A stretch of DNA of 64,000 nucleotides, from positions 5,185,598-5,249,597 of the forward strand of contig BCIA01000003.1 of assembly GCA_001599815.1 (NCBI GenBank), in the 5' to 3' direction. The DNA comes from Furcasterigmium furcatum. Lineage: Eukaryota > Ascomycota > Sordariomycetes > Glomerellales > Plectosphaerellaceae. Numbering within the stretch: the first letter of the stretch is position 1; each line of letters starts with the position of its first letter. The translations under genes were made by a program, and so were the position numbers. Positions 11,897 to 23,618 of the stretch are shown piece by piece. The notes below the pieces were generated by a model. That model had not been told where the DNA came from. It did no database searches and saw only the letters and a list, made by a program, of their open reading frames with translations.

Positions 11897-13518
11897 GGCA
11901 GGCGATATCGTGATCCTATCTTCGAGATGAAGCCCTATGGCGAGGCGCACTGGGAGGATGCCGACTGGACTATGATCGACTGAATGTCCAAGACAGCGGG
12001 CTCAACATGAAGGTCCCGCCGCCGTATTTATCTACAGAGACCCCACGTTGCTGGCCACTGGACCTCATGTAACGTTCCCCATCTTCGACACACACTATCG
12101 GGCCAGGGCCAGAACGACGGATTCTAGTAGACTCCGTCGGTCTTTGTTGGGTGGATGTTCGCCACGCGATACCGGGGGACACATTCGTCAGGGAGCCCCG
12201 TTGTCGACCTGGCCAACACCACACTCAGTGGCCCCCTCATGCACCAGGACTTCACAGACACGAGATAAGAACAGGAAGGCAAGATGGAACTCCGAGGGTT
12301 GTAGCTGGGCCGGGCATCCGGATTGCAATGGCGCGAAGCGTCGCCCGAACGGCCGCTTGCTCGAGACTAATGCTTCAACCTGGCCTGGACTGCCCGCAGT
12401 CTCGGTATGCCCCAGAACTTTCGACTTCAACCTTCCTTTGTGGGAAACTGAGCGACGTCCTATCCGGATGCCACGGCACCTGCACCACCATCTCAGGTCG
12501 TGCGACCGAGACGTCTTCAAGCGCTGCACGACGAGGGTGGCACTGGGCCGGAGCAGCTCGTGCTGGAGGTCGTTCCTCGTCCACGAGACGCGAGGAACGA
12601 CCTGGTGTGTCGCGTGCGGTCGACATACATCGAACGGGATTAGGGGCAAATGGACACGATGCGGAGCCCCTGGTGCTTCCTCGGCGTTGCACCTCGGTAG
12701 TCGCCGCAGTCCACCAGTGTTGTCAGGAGGCGTGCCGACTTTGCGGTTTGCCCATATTGCTCCGGTTCTAGTGCCAGCGCTAGAAGGGAGAGACTGGAAA
12801 AGGGGAATCGTCGTCAAGGGACCGAGTTGCCTCATCCGCCTTGGCGCCGGCGGGATCGCGCTCAGGGCCAACGCCAAAAAGCTTAGCCTGAACGACGAAG
12901 CGGCGTTCTACCCCAGCCGGGGCTGGCATGGACGACCGTCGGACCATTCCTTGGTAACGCGGGTTCCAGTGCCGTGGTGGTTGTGGCGCCAGCCGGCTAG
13001 ATCGGCAGCGCCACGCCGTGATATGCATTCGGCCGATAACCGTCGCCAGAGGCCCTGTGCCGAAAGCCGAGCCATGTTGAAGCTTCAAGGAATTGTTTTG
13101 TCAACGCATCTCGTCACTGTGAGGTCGCATCAGCCTCCTTCTAGAACGAGTTAGCGGGGGACACGAAGGTCGGAGTGCTGGGGAAGCACCACCCGCCTCT
13201 CAACGGACGCTGGCTTATCAGCGCTCTGAGCCGAGATGCCGGGCTGTCTGGGCTATTTGGCATCATCTCATCTTGATTGTGATGGTGTGAGGGGTTGGTG
13301 ATGGAATGGATCTTTCACGTGTCAGGAGATGGAGGATCGTGGGAATGAGACGATATTGGCTCTCTCAGACGGGATGGAGCGTTCGTCCGGGCTTGGGGCC
13401 GCCGATGGCAGGGCGGCCTCCTGTCACCTCGATCGCCCTGCCCATCACCCTGCCTGTAGGCGTAAAGCGGCGGGGCCGGGTGAGCGATGGGAGAGCTAAA
13501 GACATAACTTTGCAGTGA
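11897..13518. other. 1.6 kb without a supported gene
   Basis: This contains the OPT promoter (an AT-rich TATTTATC near 12024) and then long overlapping open frames on both strands (12048-13154 plus, 12188-12877 minus). These frames are rich in Arg, Cys, Ser and Pro, match nothing and mirror each other, so I regard them as noncoding. It may be decayed sequence that belonged between the two NmrA-like remnants. Confidence 0.5.
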
Positions 13519-13783
13519 TGTATTGCCATCCCAGGCACCGGGAACGAGCCCAATGCCTTTGCTTACACCTACGATGTAGCCCGTCTGGTCGCATAAGTGC
13601 TGGACATGCCCGCCGGTTCCTGGAAGGATATGACCTACATCGTAGGCGATAAGCTGACCTGGAATGAGTTCTTAGGTCTGACTGAGGATGTGAGGCGAGC
13701 TCCTTCAAAGTCACGTACGATAGCAAGGAGAAGCTCGCGAGGGGCGAGATGACGGGATTGCCGGACCTTGTCGAGGCATAACA
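13519..13783 (+). pseudogene. C-terminal remnant of an NmrA-like gene
   Basis: The frame from 13519 reads AIPGTGNEPNAFAYTYDVAR, then a TAA stop, then DMPAGSWKDMTYIVGDKLTW and NEFL. A frame change near 13690 leads to SSFKVTYDSKEKLARGE. This order matches the C-terminal half of NmrA-like proteins (substrate-pocket region). With one nonsense codon and one frameshift, no start and no N-terminal half, it is a dead fragment. It is on the same strand as the N-terminal remnant at 9012-9401. Confidence 0.72.
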
Positions 13784-13907
13784 TCAAGATGCTGACTGTC
13801 AGAGAGATGCTTTAGAAAGCGCGGCAGTCCCAATGCCACAACATTGGGCTTGAGCGAGGTGGTACAGCTCGGAGTAGCTGAAGCTAGATTCAGGGGGCCA
13901 GCGTATA

Positions 13908-14984
13908 TCAGGCAATGTCCTCGGTATTTCTCCATACACTCTCCTCCAGACTGGTCCATCCGTCCTTGCCCATGTCACGAAGCAGCTCCTCGGCCCTTTT
14001 CCGAGGCACAATCTCGCTCAGGTCATTCTCGGGCTGGCAATCGGCGGGGAAACTGCGGTTCGGATACAACTTTCGCAAGATGGCGAGCAGGATGTCGACA
14101 TTCACGGGCTCGGCAAAGGCAAAGACCCGCTCCGACTGGACATCAGGGTGGATGGCGGCCGCTACGTGGAGCAGCGCGTCGTCCTGCACATCAACGAAGT
14201 ACTCTGGACGAGATCAGTACGCTGCACTAGCGGGCCGCGGGCGAGACTTACGAGCGGGCAGACTGGCCAACGGCGCCGAGTCGCCCTTGAAGAGCGCAGC
14301 GACCATCCCTGACGTGGAAGGGTGGCCTTGGTTGTCGCTGTGAAGGCTCGCTCCGAAGTTGATGTTGGGCAGGACGGCGTTGAAGACGAATCCGGGCTTC
14401 TTCTCGGCCATGAACTTCCAGGCCGCCTTCTCCGACAAGGTCTTGCTGGCCGCGTACACGGGGTATCCTCGCTCCGGCTCGTAGGGCGGATCACGGTAGG
14501 CGAATTCTACCGTTTCGTCGTTCCAGGTGTCGACCGTCACTCTGACCGGGTTGTTTGGCTTGGGGATTAGAGCCGAGGCCGAGGAGGACGTCAGCACGAA
14601 GCGCCTCACGCCCGGCTCCTTGGCCGCCGCCTCCAGGGCGTTGATGGTTCCCCTAATCGTGCCCGGGACCACCTCGTGCGGGTTCGGGTTCATGGTGTAA
14701 TTCGTTGCCGTGTTGACGACGGCCGCGGCGCCCTTGACGGCCTGATCAAAGGCGCCTGGTTCCTCCATATCGGACACCCCGACGAGTTCGAAGTTTCCTG
14801 CACCGTACTTGCGCTCAAACAGGGCAGTCATCCAGGCGTTCTTCTCGGGGCTGCGCGTCGTGCCGCGCACCCTGTAGCCGAGCTTCAGGAACTGGTCCGC
14901 GATGTTGGATCCGATGAAGCCATTGGCGCCAATGATGAGCACGAGGGCACCCTTTTCGATGACGGGCTGGGCGATAGGGGACAT
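13908..14984 (-). CDS. NADPH-dependent aldehyde/flavonol reductase-like SDR
   Basis: Two exons (14252-14984 and 13908-14203) around a 48-nt GTAAGT intron give 342 aa. The N-terminus has the Rossmann motif GANGFIGSN at residues 19-27, and the catalytic pair sits in YPVYAASK (Tyr177, Lys181). This is the extended short-chain dehydrogenase pattern of dihydroflavonol reductase, yeast methylglyoxal reductase and fungal aldehyde reductase II. It should reduce a small or secondary carbonyl with NADPH in the cytosol; the substrate is not predictable. The start at 14984 is the first true ATG in frame. It is divergent from the PDR transporter, sharing a 620-bp intergenic region, so the two could be co-regulated. 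Confidence 0.88.
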
Positions 14985-15605
14985 GTTGAGGAGGTGAACC
15001 AAGACTAATGGAGACGTGGAAAGGTTGCTGTGCTACCAAGAAGCGTCCTTCGCGACAGGAAAAGCACCGGGGCAGGCCGCTTCGTAAGTAATGTCCGGAT
15101 GGCGGCTTCCACAGACGTCACTGAGGGAGACTCGCAAGATCCGTCGATGTAATTTCTGCTTAGTAGTAGTATACTTGCTTGGTAAGAGCACGAGAAAAGA
15201 CTCTGAGTCTCCTGGATCTCCTTTCGGTACTGGAGAATATCTGTCTGGAGATCTGGTGGTGCTCCAAGTTCTCCCTTCCCGATTGGGAACTCCGGACCCA
15301 ATTGGGCTAGCGCCCGATAACTCCGGCCGGGTCCGGGTATCGCGTGGGGCCCAAGCCGGAGGACCGGTGGATGACTGACAACCCGACAAAAAGAACGACC
15401 AGCTACTACACAGAGCATGGGATCTGAGGGAATTTGCCAATCCAACAAAGATGACCAATTCGAGACCCATCATGTTTGGCAACCAAGCACGAGCTCAAGC
15501 TTCTTATAAGCTGCGCCGTTCACCACCACGCTTGGCTTCCGGTGTGGGACGCTCAACAGCAACGCTTCTCAACCTCTTAGGCAGCTCAGCAACAAGCTTC
15601 TCGCC
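14985..15605. other. Divergent promoter region, reductase/PDR transporter
   Basis: This is the 620-bp spacer between two head-to-head genes. It holds two ACTCCGG elements about 30 bp apart (near 15290 and 15318), the second running into a CGG/CCG-rich block, compatible with Zn2Cys6 binding but not proof of it. No coding sequence is seen. Confidence 0.4.
15505..15510 (+). promoter_or_regulatory. TATA-like box of the PDR transporter gene
   Basis: TATAAG lies about 100 bp upstream of the ATG at 15606. The call rests on motif and position only. Confidence 0.4.
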
Positions 15606-18600
15606 ATGACAGACGGTCAAGAAGACGTCGAGGACGCCGTCAAGACGTTTCTGGCGAGCAAGGAGTCGGCGACAACGCAGCGCTCGTCTATCGTTTTCGA
15701 CAATATCTCCGTCGAAGGAAGCGGAGCAGGTGTGCAAATCGCCCCCACCGTCTGGACAACTCTCAAAACGTGGGCAAACCTTCTGGATCCACGGACATAT
15801 GGCCAACATGCTCCTTCACGCACACTGCTTCACGACTTTTCCGGATCCGTGGAGAGTGGTGAAGTGCTGGTCGTCATCGGCAGGCCGGGCAGCGGATGCA
15901 CCACCTTTCTGAAATCACTAGCAAACATGCATGATGAGTACAAGAGCGTCTCTGGGTACTTGGCCTACAGTGGCCGGCCCGCACAAGATTCTGATCCGGA
16001 TGCCGTGCGCTCAACATTTTGCGGTAGGTCCCGTTTAATCGTCCGGATCGACAAGCCTGGCAGACCGAACTAACATCGCCTGCGAACAGAGGAGGAAGAC
16101 GACCATCTTGCCACGCTCACGGTGGCACAGACTCTGAGATTCGCGATCCGTGCTACATGGGATGATAAGGCGTCCAAGGATACCATCAACACCGCAGTCG
16201 AGGCGCTTGCCCGCTGCGTCGGCTTGTCTCACGTGCTGGGAACCAAGGTCGGCAACGCAGCCATCCGCGGCGTCAGCGGCGGAGAACGGAGACGCGTGTC
16301 CCTGGCCGAGGTCATGGCAACATGTCCAGAGTGCGTCCCCTTCCCGATATTCATGATTGCTCTAACCCCCTGGAAACAGTCTCCTTTGCATTGATAACCC
16401 TACCAACGGGCTCGATTCTGCAACCGCTATCAGATTTACTCGAACGATCCGCGAGTTCACTCGACAAACTCGATGCGCCACCGTCATGAGCGTGTATCAA
16501 GCCAGCGATGCAATGGTTCCCCTCTTTGACAAGGTGATAGTCATCAACAGCGGTCGCCAAATATTCTACGGAAAGGCCACAGAGGCCAAGGCATATTTTG
16601 AGAACCTCGGTTTCGTCTGTCCCGAACGCACCACCATCACCGACTTCCTCAACTCCATGTCCGCCGCACCGGAACATCGCCACGTCCGCGACGGCTGGGA
16701 GGCCCGTGTGCCCAGGACCGCCACCGAGTTCGAAGACATCTTCCGCCGTAGCGAGCACTTCACTGCCGTTAAATCCAGCGTCTCTACCGCACGGGCGCTC
16801 GAGCTTCCGGCGGCAGGACCAAGGAGAAATGTCTACGCGCTGCCATTCTACCGCCAGGTCGTCGAGTGTTCTGCCCGCCAGTTCCGCGTTCTCGCTCACG
16901 ACACCGGCACGTGGATGACCGAGGCCATCACCATTCTCGTGCAGAGTATCGCTCTCGGTACCCTCTTCTACGGCCAGACACGAACCACGCAGGCCTTCTT
17001 CATCCTCGGGTCGTCGCTGTTCCTATCGGTCCTGGTGCCCGCGCTACAGGCAATGAGCGAGTTCAGCAACAGCTTCGCAGAGCGCCCGCTTGTCCTCCGC
17101 CAGAAGCGCTACAGATTCTACAGGCCTTCTGCCTACGCCCTCGGCCTGGTCCTGACGGACCTTGCGTGGAAGATCGTCGCTGTGTCCTACGGCATTCCCC
17201 AGTACTTTCTCACTGGCTACCAGCGGTCCGCCGACAAGTTCTTCACCTGGTTCTGTGTCTTATACGTGCTGCACCTGGCCTTGTCCATGATCTTCCGCGC
17301 CCTCGCCGTCGGTTCCCCGAGCATGGGCCGTGCGGTGCTGCCCGTCGGAATCATGTTCAACGTCTTCGTCCTTTACACAGGCCTGTATGTGCCCGGGCCA
17401 CAGATGCAGGTGTGGTTGAGCTGGATTCGGTACCTCAACGTGAGTAGTTTCACTCTTTCCCCATGTCCTACAATAACTAACGCCAAGTCACTCACAGCCA
17501 CTCTACTACGCCTACGAATCGGCCATGATCAACGAATTTGGCAACCTCCAGTATACTTGCAGCGAAAACGATTTGGCGCCAAGTGGCTCTGGCTACGGCG
17601 ATGTCTCTAATCAGGTTTGCGCCGTGAAGGGTGCGATTGTTGGGGAGTCTTCTGTGTCCGGTGCCACGTTCATTCATGAACAGTACGGATTTGTGCAGTC
17701 GAATCTGTGGAGAAATGTCCTCATCAACGGCGCTTTCATCGTCTTCTTCGCCCTCTGCACGGCCGTGGGAATGGAGCGCTACAAACTACCCGCCGGAAGA
17801 ATGGCTACCATCTTCTATAAGGGCGATCCAAGAACCATCAAGCCGGCCGCAAGTAGCGAGACCTCTCTGGACGCAGAGAAGGGTGCCGCAGACCCAGACG
17901 TGCCACCCCTGACATCGGGCCAGACCACGCCTGTCGACAATGTTACGAGCCATGAAGGCCAGGTGCTGGCGTGGAGTAACATCACTCTCGAACTCAAGGT
18001 CGATGGGCGGGAGAAGCGACTTCTCAACAATCTCAACGGTTAGTGGCGCCATAGAGGCGAGTTCTTTTCCAGGGAAACGGTGCTGACAGATGTGCTCATT
18101 GCAGGCTTTGCGGAGCCCGGGCAACTCACGGCTTTGATGGGCGCCTCCGGCGCAGGTAAGACCACTCTGCTCAACGCACTCGCTGGACGATTGGACTTTG
18201 GCACCCTGTCTGGCCAGATCTGCCTAGACGGCGGCCCCCTTCCCAAGTCATTCCGTCGCCACATAGGTTACGCGCAGCAACAGGATGTCCACCTGCCGAC
18301 ACAAACAGTGCGGGAGGCGCTTCAGATGACCGCACGCCTCCGACGACCGCTCAGCGTCCCTGAGGCCGAGAAGGACGAGCACGTCGAGTCGGTGATACGC
18401 GTTCTGGAGCTGGAAGACATCGCCAACGCCCTCATTGGCGTTCCTGGGGCCGGACTCAACTTAGAGCAGAGGAAACGAGTCACTATCGGCGTCGAGCTCT
18501 CGGCCAAGCCAGCCATCCTACTCCTGGACGAACCAACATCCGGACTGGACGGGCAGTCGGCGCTGACCACCGGCCGTCTCTTGCGCAAGCTCGCCGAGTC

Positions 18601-19972
18601 GGGCCAGACGGTTGTGTGCACCATTCACCAGCCGGCGGCTGAGCTCATTGAGCTTTTCCACCATCTAGTGCTGCTCGTACCAGGAGGACGCCTGGCCTAT
18701 GATGGGCCGCTGGGCGAGAAATGCTCGACGGCTCTCGACTACTTCGCCCATTCAGTCGACTCTACTGCCCAGCCGTTCAAGAAAGACGAGAATCCAGCCG
18801 AGTACCTCATTGAGCTCGTCCGGAGCAGCCCAGACCGCTACCATGAGCTGTGGCAGTCGAGCTCCGCCGGCACCGCCCGTGACGCTGCGCGAGAGAAACT
18901 GACGGCGAACGCGTATTCCAAGAATCGGGAGTCCCCCGACGTCGACAAATCCACGGAGAGCACGCATGCCGTTCCGTTTCACACGCAGTTCACGGAGACG
19001 ATGCGCCGAACCTGGCTGTACTACTGGCGAGACCCAGACTACTTCGTGTCAAAACTGCTCATGAACGTAGGCAACGCGCTGCTCAATGGGCTCACGTTCC
19101 TCAACTCGGGCGCCAACGAGTTTGGCGCCTATAACCGCGTCTTCTCTATCTTCATGTCGTTCATCGTCGGGCCGCCCCTCGGCCTCCAGCTGCAGCCGCG
19201 CTTCGTCGCCCTCCGCGACATCTTCACCCAGCGCGAGCAGGCCAGCCAAACGTACAGCTGGCTGTGCTTCGTCGTACCCGCCATCCTCATCGAGGTGCCC
19301 TACGCCCTCGTCACCAGCCTGGCCTACTGGCTACTGTGGTACTTCCCCATCGGCTACCTCACGCAGCCCGACCGCGCAGGCTACAGCCTCCTCACGTATG
19401 AGCTCTTCTCCGTCTTCGCCCACAGCCTGGCTCAGCTTTGCGCCGCCCTGATGCCCTCCCTCGGCGCCACCTTCATGGCCAACGGCTTTTTCTTTATGTT
19501 CGTCAACACCATGGCGGGCACCCTCTCCCCGGAGCCCGTCACGCCCTCCGGCTGGCGCTGGTACTACAAAGTCTCGCCGCTCTACTACCTCAGCGAAGGC
19601 ATCACGTCGAACGCGCTGCAGGGTGTTGACATCGCCTGCGACCCCGCGGAGACCTTCACCTTCTCGCTCCCTGCAGAAGGCGGCAACGGCACCACCTGCG
19701 AGGCGTACGCGGCCGACTTCCTGCAGACGGCCACGGGATACCTGCTCAACCCGGATGCCACCGCCGACTGCCAGTACTGCCGCTACGAGGACGGACAGTC
19801 GTACTATGCGCAGTGGGGATATGACTTTGCGAACCGCCACCGCAACGTCGGCATCTTCATCGGCTTCATCGCTTTTAATTACGCGGCCGTTATTGCGCTG
19901 ACGTATATGCTCAAGGTGAAGAAGTGGCGGAGGAGGGGGCAGGGCCAGGAACCGTGGTGGAAGGTGTTCTGA
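15606..19972 (+). CDS. PDR-type (ABCG) ABC efflux transporter
   Basis: Five exons (15606-16023, 16090-16330, 16380-17439, 17498-18038, 18105-19972) give 1375 aa, with phase consistent at all four junctions. The order is NBD1-TMD1-NBD2-TMD2, the full-size pleiotropic drug resistance layout. NBD1 has the family's atypical Walker A GRPGSGCTTF (Cys in place of Lys) with a good signature VSGGERRRVSLAE. NBD2 has a canonical Walker A GASGAGKTTLL and Walker B LLLDEPTSGLDG but a degenerate signature (LNLEQRKRV). Such proteins use ATP to export hydrophobic toxins, fungicides or the cell's own metabolites across the plasma membrane. It is convergent with a Zn2Cys6 regulator whose stop is 140 bp away and divergent from the reductase gene. 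Confidence 0.93.
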
Positions 19973-20113
19973 GCCAAGTATGGAGCAGATGGGAGAAGAG
20001 CGGTTTGGCTCACATATATGTAGAAATTCTTGGCCGATGAGGCCGATGCTTTCATGTCGTCTTTCACGTCTATAATCATTATTCGATCCCAGACCTTGTT
20101 GACCCCGTTCTGA

Positions 20114-22434
20114 TCAGCTCTGTGGCCACCATTTCGCCGGATCTCCTCCAATTATGTCGCCCGTCGAGTCCCAGAAGCCGGCGTTCGCATCGTCCGTCAG
20201 CTCCATGCCGAACCACTGCGCCTCGACGAGAGAGTCTCCGTTGCTCTCCTTCCCCTGAAGGTGCGATGAGGGCAAGTCTGTCGGCCATCCGACCGTGGCT
20301 ATTGTCCCCACAGCCGTCGTCGGTGCGGCCGCTGCCATCGAAAAACCAAGGGGCATTGTGCTCCGCGAGAGGGCCGGGGTTTCAGGCGTCCGTGCCGCCG
20401 CCGTCGTGGTTGTTGTCGCCGCTGTAGCTGACGACGGCGATGCCCTGCTGCTGCAACCGCCGAGAAAGTTCTTGACAACAGCGCTAACGTCATCTGACAG
20501 CGCCTGCGCAATCGCGGCGAGTGAGACAGCTTCAGGTACGGTCTGATTGTACATGCTGATAACGGCGATTGCCATGTCGATGGCGTTCCGAATGGAGGAC
20601 CACGCGGAGCTGAGCGGAAAACTATAGGCGTAACCGAGCATGGTGAAGAGGGCCACCCTCTGGCACCGAAAGACGTGGTACACGCCGCTCAGTGCGTCGG
20701 ACTTGGTCAGGGCCTCGTGCATCATGGACGTCAGCGCCATGGCGTGGTACACGCCCGTCGTCGCGACTCCGTCGGCGACCGGCGTCGACATGCCCGCGGG
20801 GGAGGCGAAACAGATGAAGGACTGGTATAGGCCCATGCACTGGCAGTGGAAGTGCAGCTCGAGGAGGAGGCGCTGGCGCTGGCAGTGGACGAGGATGTTT
20901 GGGTTTGCGGAGAGGTCGAGGACTGAGCGGTCCGTGGAGAACGGCTCGCCCTCTTTGCGGAGAACGGTGTGACCCTTGGGCACCTGCTTTGCCCAGGCGT
21001 AGACGCGCTCCATGTGCCCAGCGAGGCACCGCGCGCACTCCTCGCGGATAGCGGCGTCTTGGATGAAGGCAGCGTGGCCTGCGTCACCCACTGCCTTGGC
21101 GTACGTCGCTTCCAGGGAGATGCGGGCGGCCTTCACCGCCTGGAACATGCGGAGCGCCTGTGTCTGAAAACCTGTCCAGGGGGGACAGCTTGGGTCGTGC
21201 TGATAATGTGGTGCGAGCCACTGGGTGAAGTCGACAGGGTCCGAAGGCAGGTTGCAGGTCGAGGTATTTGGTGCTATTATCGGCGGACGCCCGGTTTCCA
21301 TGGCGAGCCTGGCATCGAACGCGTAGAGCGCCCACCACGTCCGGCGGCGCAGTTCCTTCTCGTTCTCTGGCTCCCCGGCCCGTGACTCGTGCTGCAGTCC
21401 CAGCATAGTAGCTGTCGTAATGCCTTTGCTGGCGACGACCTGCGCCCTGTTAATGAGCCCAGCTTCGTAGAGGTAAAGGACGCTGAAGACGTAGCATTGG
21501 ACGGTGACGACTGTCGGGTTCTCGATCATCTGATCGAGGCCGTCCTGGCAGCGTCGATAATACTGGAGGCCGGCAAGGCCCGGCTGACGGGGTTCCGAGG
21601 ACTCATGGCTGTCGACAGAGCCGGAAATGTAGCTGGCGAGCTGGAGACAAAGCGCCAGGACAATGTCGACAAGCGGCGATGCTTTCCGCGGTGTGCCGGG
21701 CTCCGTTTCGGCGACGAGGGCACGGTAGTCCCTCCAGAAGTGGCCTTCGTTGAGGACGGGGAAGGAGAAGTAGTGCGACTGCCAGAACAGGGACAACGCG
21801 TGCGCCTCCTGGTCCGGCAACAGATAGGCTGCTGCGCCCGACGGCGGAGTTGCGTCGAGGGGGAGAGGGCCCGGGCTGCCAGAGTGAGAAGCGGCGAGGA
21901 GGTCCAAGTTGAGCTGGGGCCGCGTGTTCTGGAGGTACTGGCGCAGGCGAGCGAGGAAGAAGGGCAGCGATAGCCACTCTGCGGTCATGGACTCGGCCAC
22001 CACTGGGATGACGGGCGGTGACACACTCACGGCGGCGGCTGCGGGCGAAGAATGGCGTGAGGCGGCGGCGACTCTCGACCCATCGCCCGTGGGCGGCGTG
22101 TCCCTCTCGACGTTCTGCAGCTCGCGCAACTGAGCGCGCAAGGTCTCTACCTCTCTAGATAACAAGTCAGCGGGTCAGCCCTTCGTTCCGGCGAGGAGAG
22201 GACTTGTTCGACGTACTGGACGGCAGATGCGAGGCTGCGAAACTGGCTCTGGCGGCTGATGCCGCAGTCGCAACGGGCCTCCCGACATTGGTAGCAAGGC
22301 CGGCCATTGTCGCACTTTATTCGCATCAGCCTGCACCGGTCGCAGGCGCGACGGACCTGGGCTCTCTTTGGTCGCGCTGCTTGCGAGCCTGAAGCGGTAC
22401 CGCTGCCCGCATTCAGGTCCAGCGTCGCGAACAT
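20114..22434 (-). CDS. Zn2Cys6 transcription factor with fungal_trans domain
   Basis: Exons 22217-22434 and 20114-22154 (62-nt intron with GTACGT donor) give 752 aa. The N-terminus has a binuclear zinc cluster with spacing C-x2-C-x6-C-x5-C-x2-C-x6-C (ACDRC...KCDNGRPCYQC). A short coiled coil spans the exon junction (Q-E-V-E-T-L-R-A-Q-L). A fungal-specific transcription factor domain follows (for example LRRRTWWALYAFDARLAMET). I chose the ATG at 22434 just before the basic stretch leading into the cluster; an upstream in-frame ATG at 22683 would add 83 residues of low-complexity sequence. The C-terminal part has Ala/Thr-rich low-complexity repeats. As the convergent neighbour of the PDR transporter it is a candidate regulator of it, but this is inference. 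Confidence 0.88.
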
Positions 22435-23618
22435 GGTGGGCGACGCTGCAGGCCGAGACGGAGGGCCGGGACGGAGGGAAATAATGCGGCCTCTCTCCAG
22501 GATGCCAGTAGCCGCGTCAGGTGATTCGGATGGCCCGTCGTGCGGAAATGTCGCTGTCCCTTGGAGTTGGTAGAGGGCAACTTTCAAGCCGACGACGGGC
22601 AGCGATGAGAATGAGACCGCCGATCGAGCCCTCCGCTGCTGACAAATTAACAGCCTGAAGATCCATAACAGCGACTGGTTCATCCGAGTCGTTCACCTCC
22701 ACTGCGGAAGACTAGTCTTGGTAGAGGTAGTCTGCCCTCAAGCTTTGGAGAACATAGAATAGGAATCTGGTAGGTGGTTTTGATGGCATGTAGCTATCTC
22801 ACCTTATTATAGAAGACCTGTGCCTTCGATAGTTTGGCCCCCTCACGCAGGGGTGTCATTAAGTGTGTGCCCCAGGGTCTCCCCCCCGGGCTTTATCTCC
22901 GACGCCCGTGGCCGTCGCCGGGCCTCTCCATTCGAGCGTGATACCCCTTGAATCGTCCAACCCTTGTGTAGTTCAACGTCAGCGACAGTGTACTGCTTCT
23001 ACTAGGGGTTACGAGAGGAACGGGCGCAGAACACAACTCCATCGGGAATAGGTCGACACGTGGAATGAATCCTGGCCGCTAATTGCCTGGACGCCCGCAC
23101 GCTTGATTCCAGTCTATTTGATAAGTGAGATATTCGGTTCGCTTGGAGCCATTAGGCGCTTAAGAGCTCGGGCATCCGGGTACTCGGGCACTCGGGCAGT
23201 TGGAATCCCATGCAATGTAACGCCAGGTCCCATCATGATACGATCCCGGCAAGCCTTGCTACAACTGCCGTTCGCTTTTCACTTTTCGAAGATAGCGACT
23301 GGGCTATATCGTCTATTTCAGGGTCTAATACTACCGGAGATTACATGGATACCACCCCAAGATAATGTGACATGCTACTAATAGGTCAGCGATGCCTTCG
23401 TCTTAGTGGACGTCCCCCCCGCCCCGGTGGCCGGCATGGGCAGCTTGCTGGTTTCCTACTCAGGCTATAAGTATCAAGAGAAACAGCAAAGCTTGTATCG
23501 AGAAGAGTGGATTGTTCCTCTTCTTCAACTCAACCCAGCTTGGCCATCCTTCAATTACCACGAGAATCTCGCCGGGAGGCCCCATCATCCTTACATCAAA
23601 ACTCCTTCTGTTCTGACG
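22435..23618. other. 1.2 kb intergenic, one dispersed repeat
   Basis: No gene is seen. It holds a 58-bp element (22953-23010) that recurs near 30.7 kb, and a short tandem CTCGGGCA-like stretch near 23165-23200. The hydrolase frame is open upstream to 23406 but that part lacks conserved sequence, so I treat it as leader. Confidence 0.5.
22953..23010 (+). repeat. Dispersed intergenic repeat, copy A
   Basis: This segment contains CCAACCCTTGTGTAG and ACTGCTTC...AGGGGTT and closely matches 30675-30729 in the same orientation (roughly 80 percent by eye, with a small gap). It is too short to be a gene. It may be a fragment of a transposon or a miniature element. Confidence 0.6.

Noticed and set aside
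12048..13154. 368-codon plus-strand open frame, mirrored by a minus-strand frame
   Set aside because: It has no domain, no hydrophobic or catalytic pattern and is Arg/Ser/Pro-rich. Mirror frames on both strands point to chance in GC-rich noncoding DNA.
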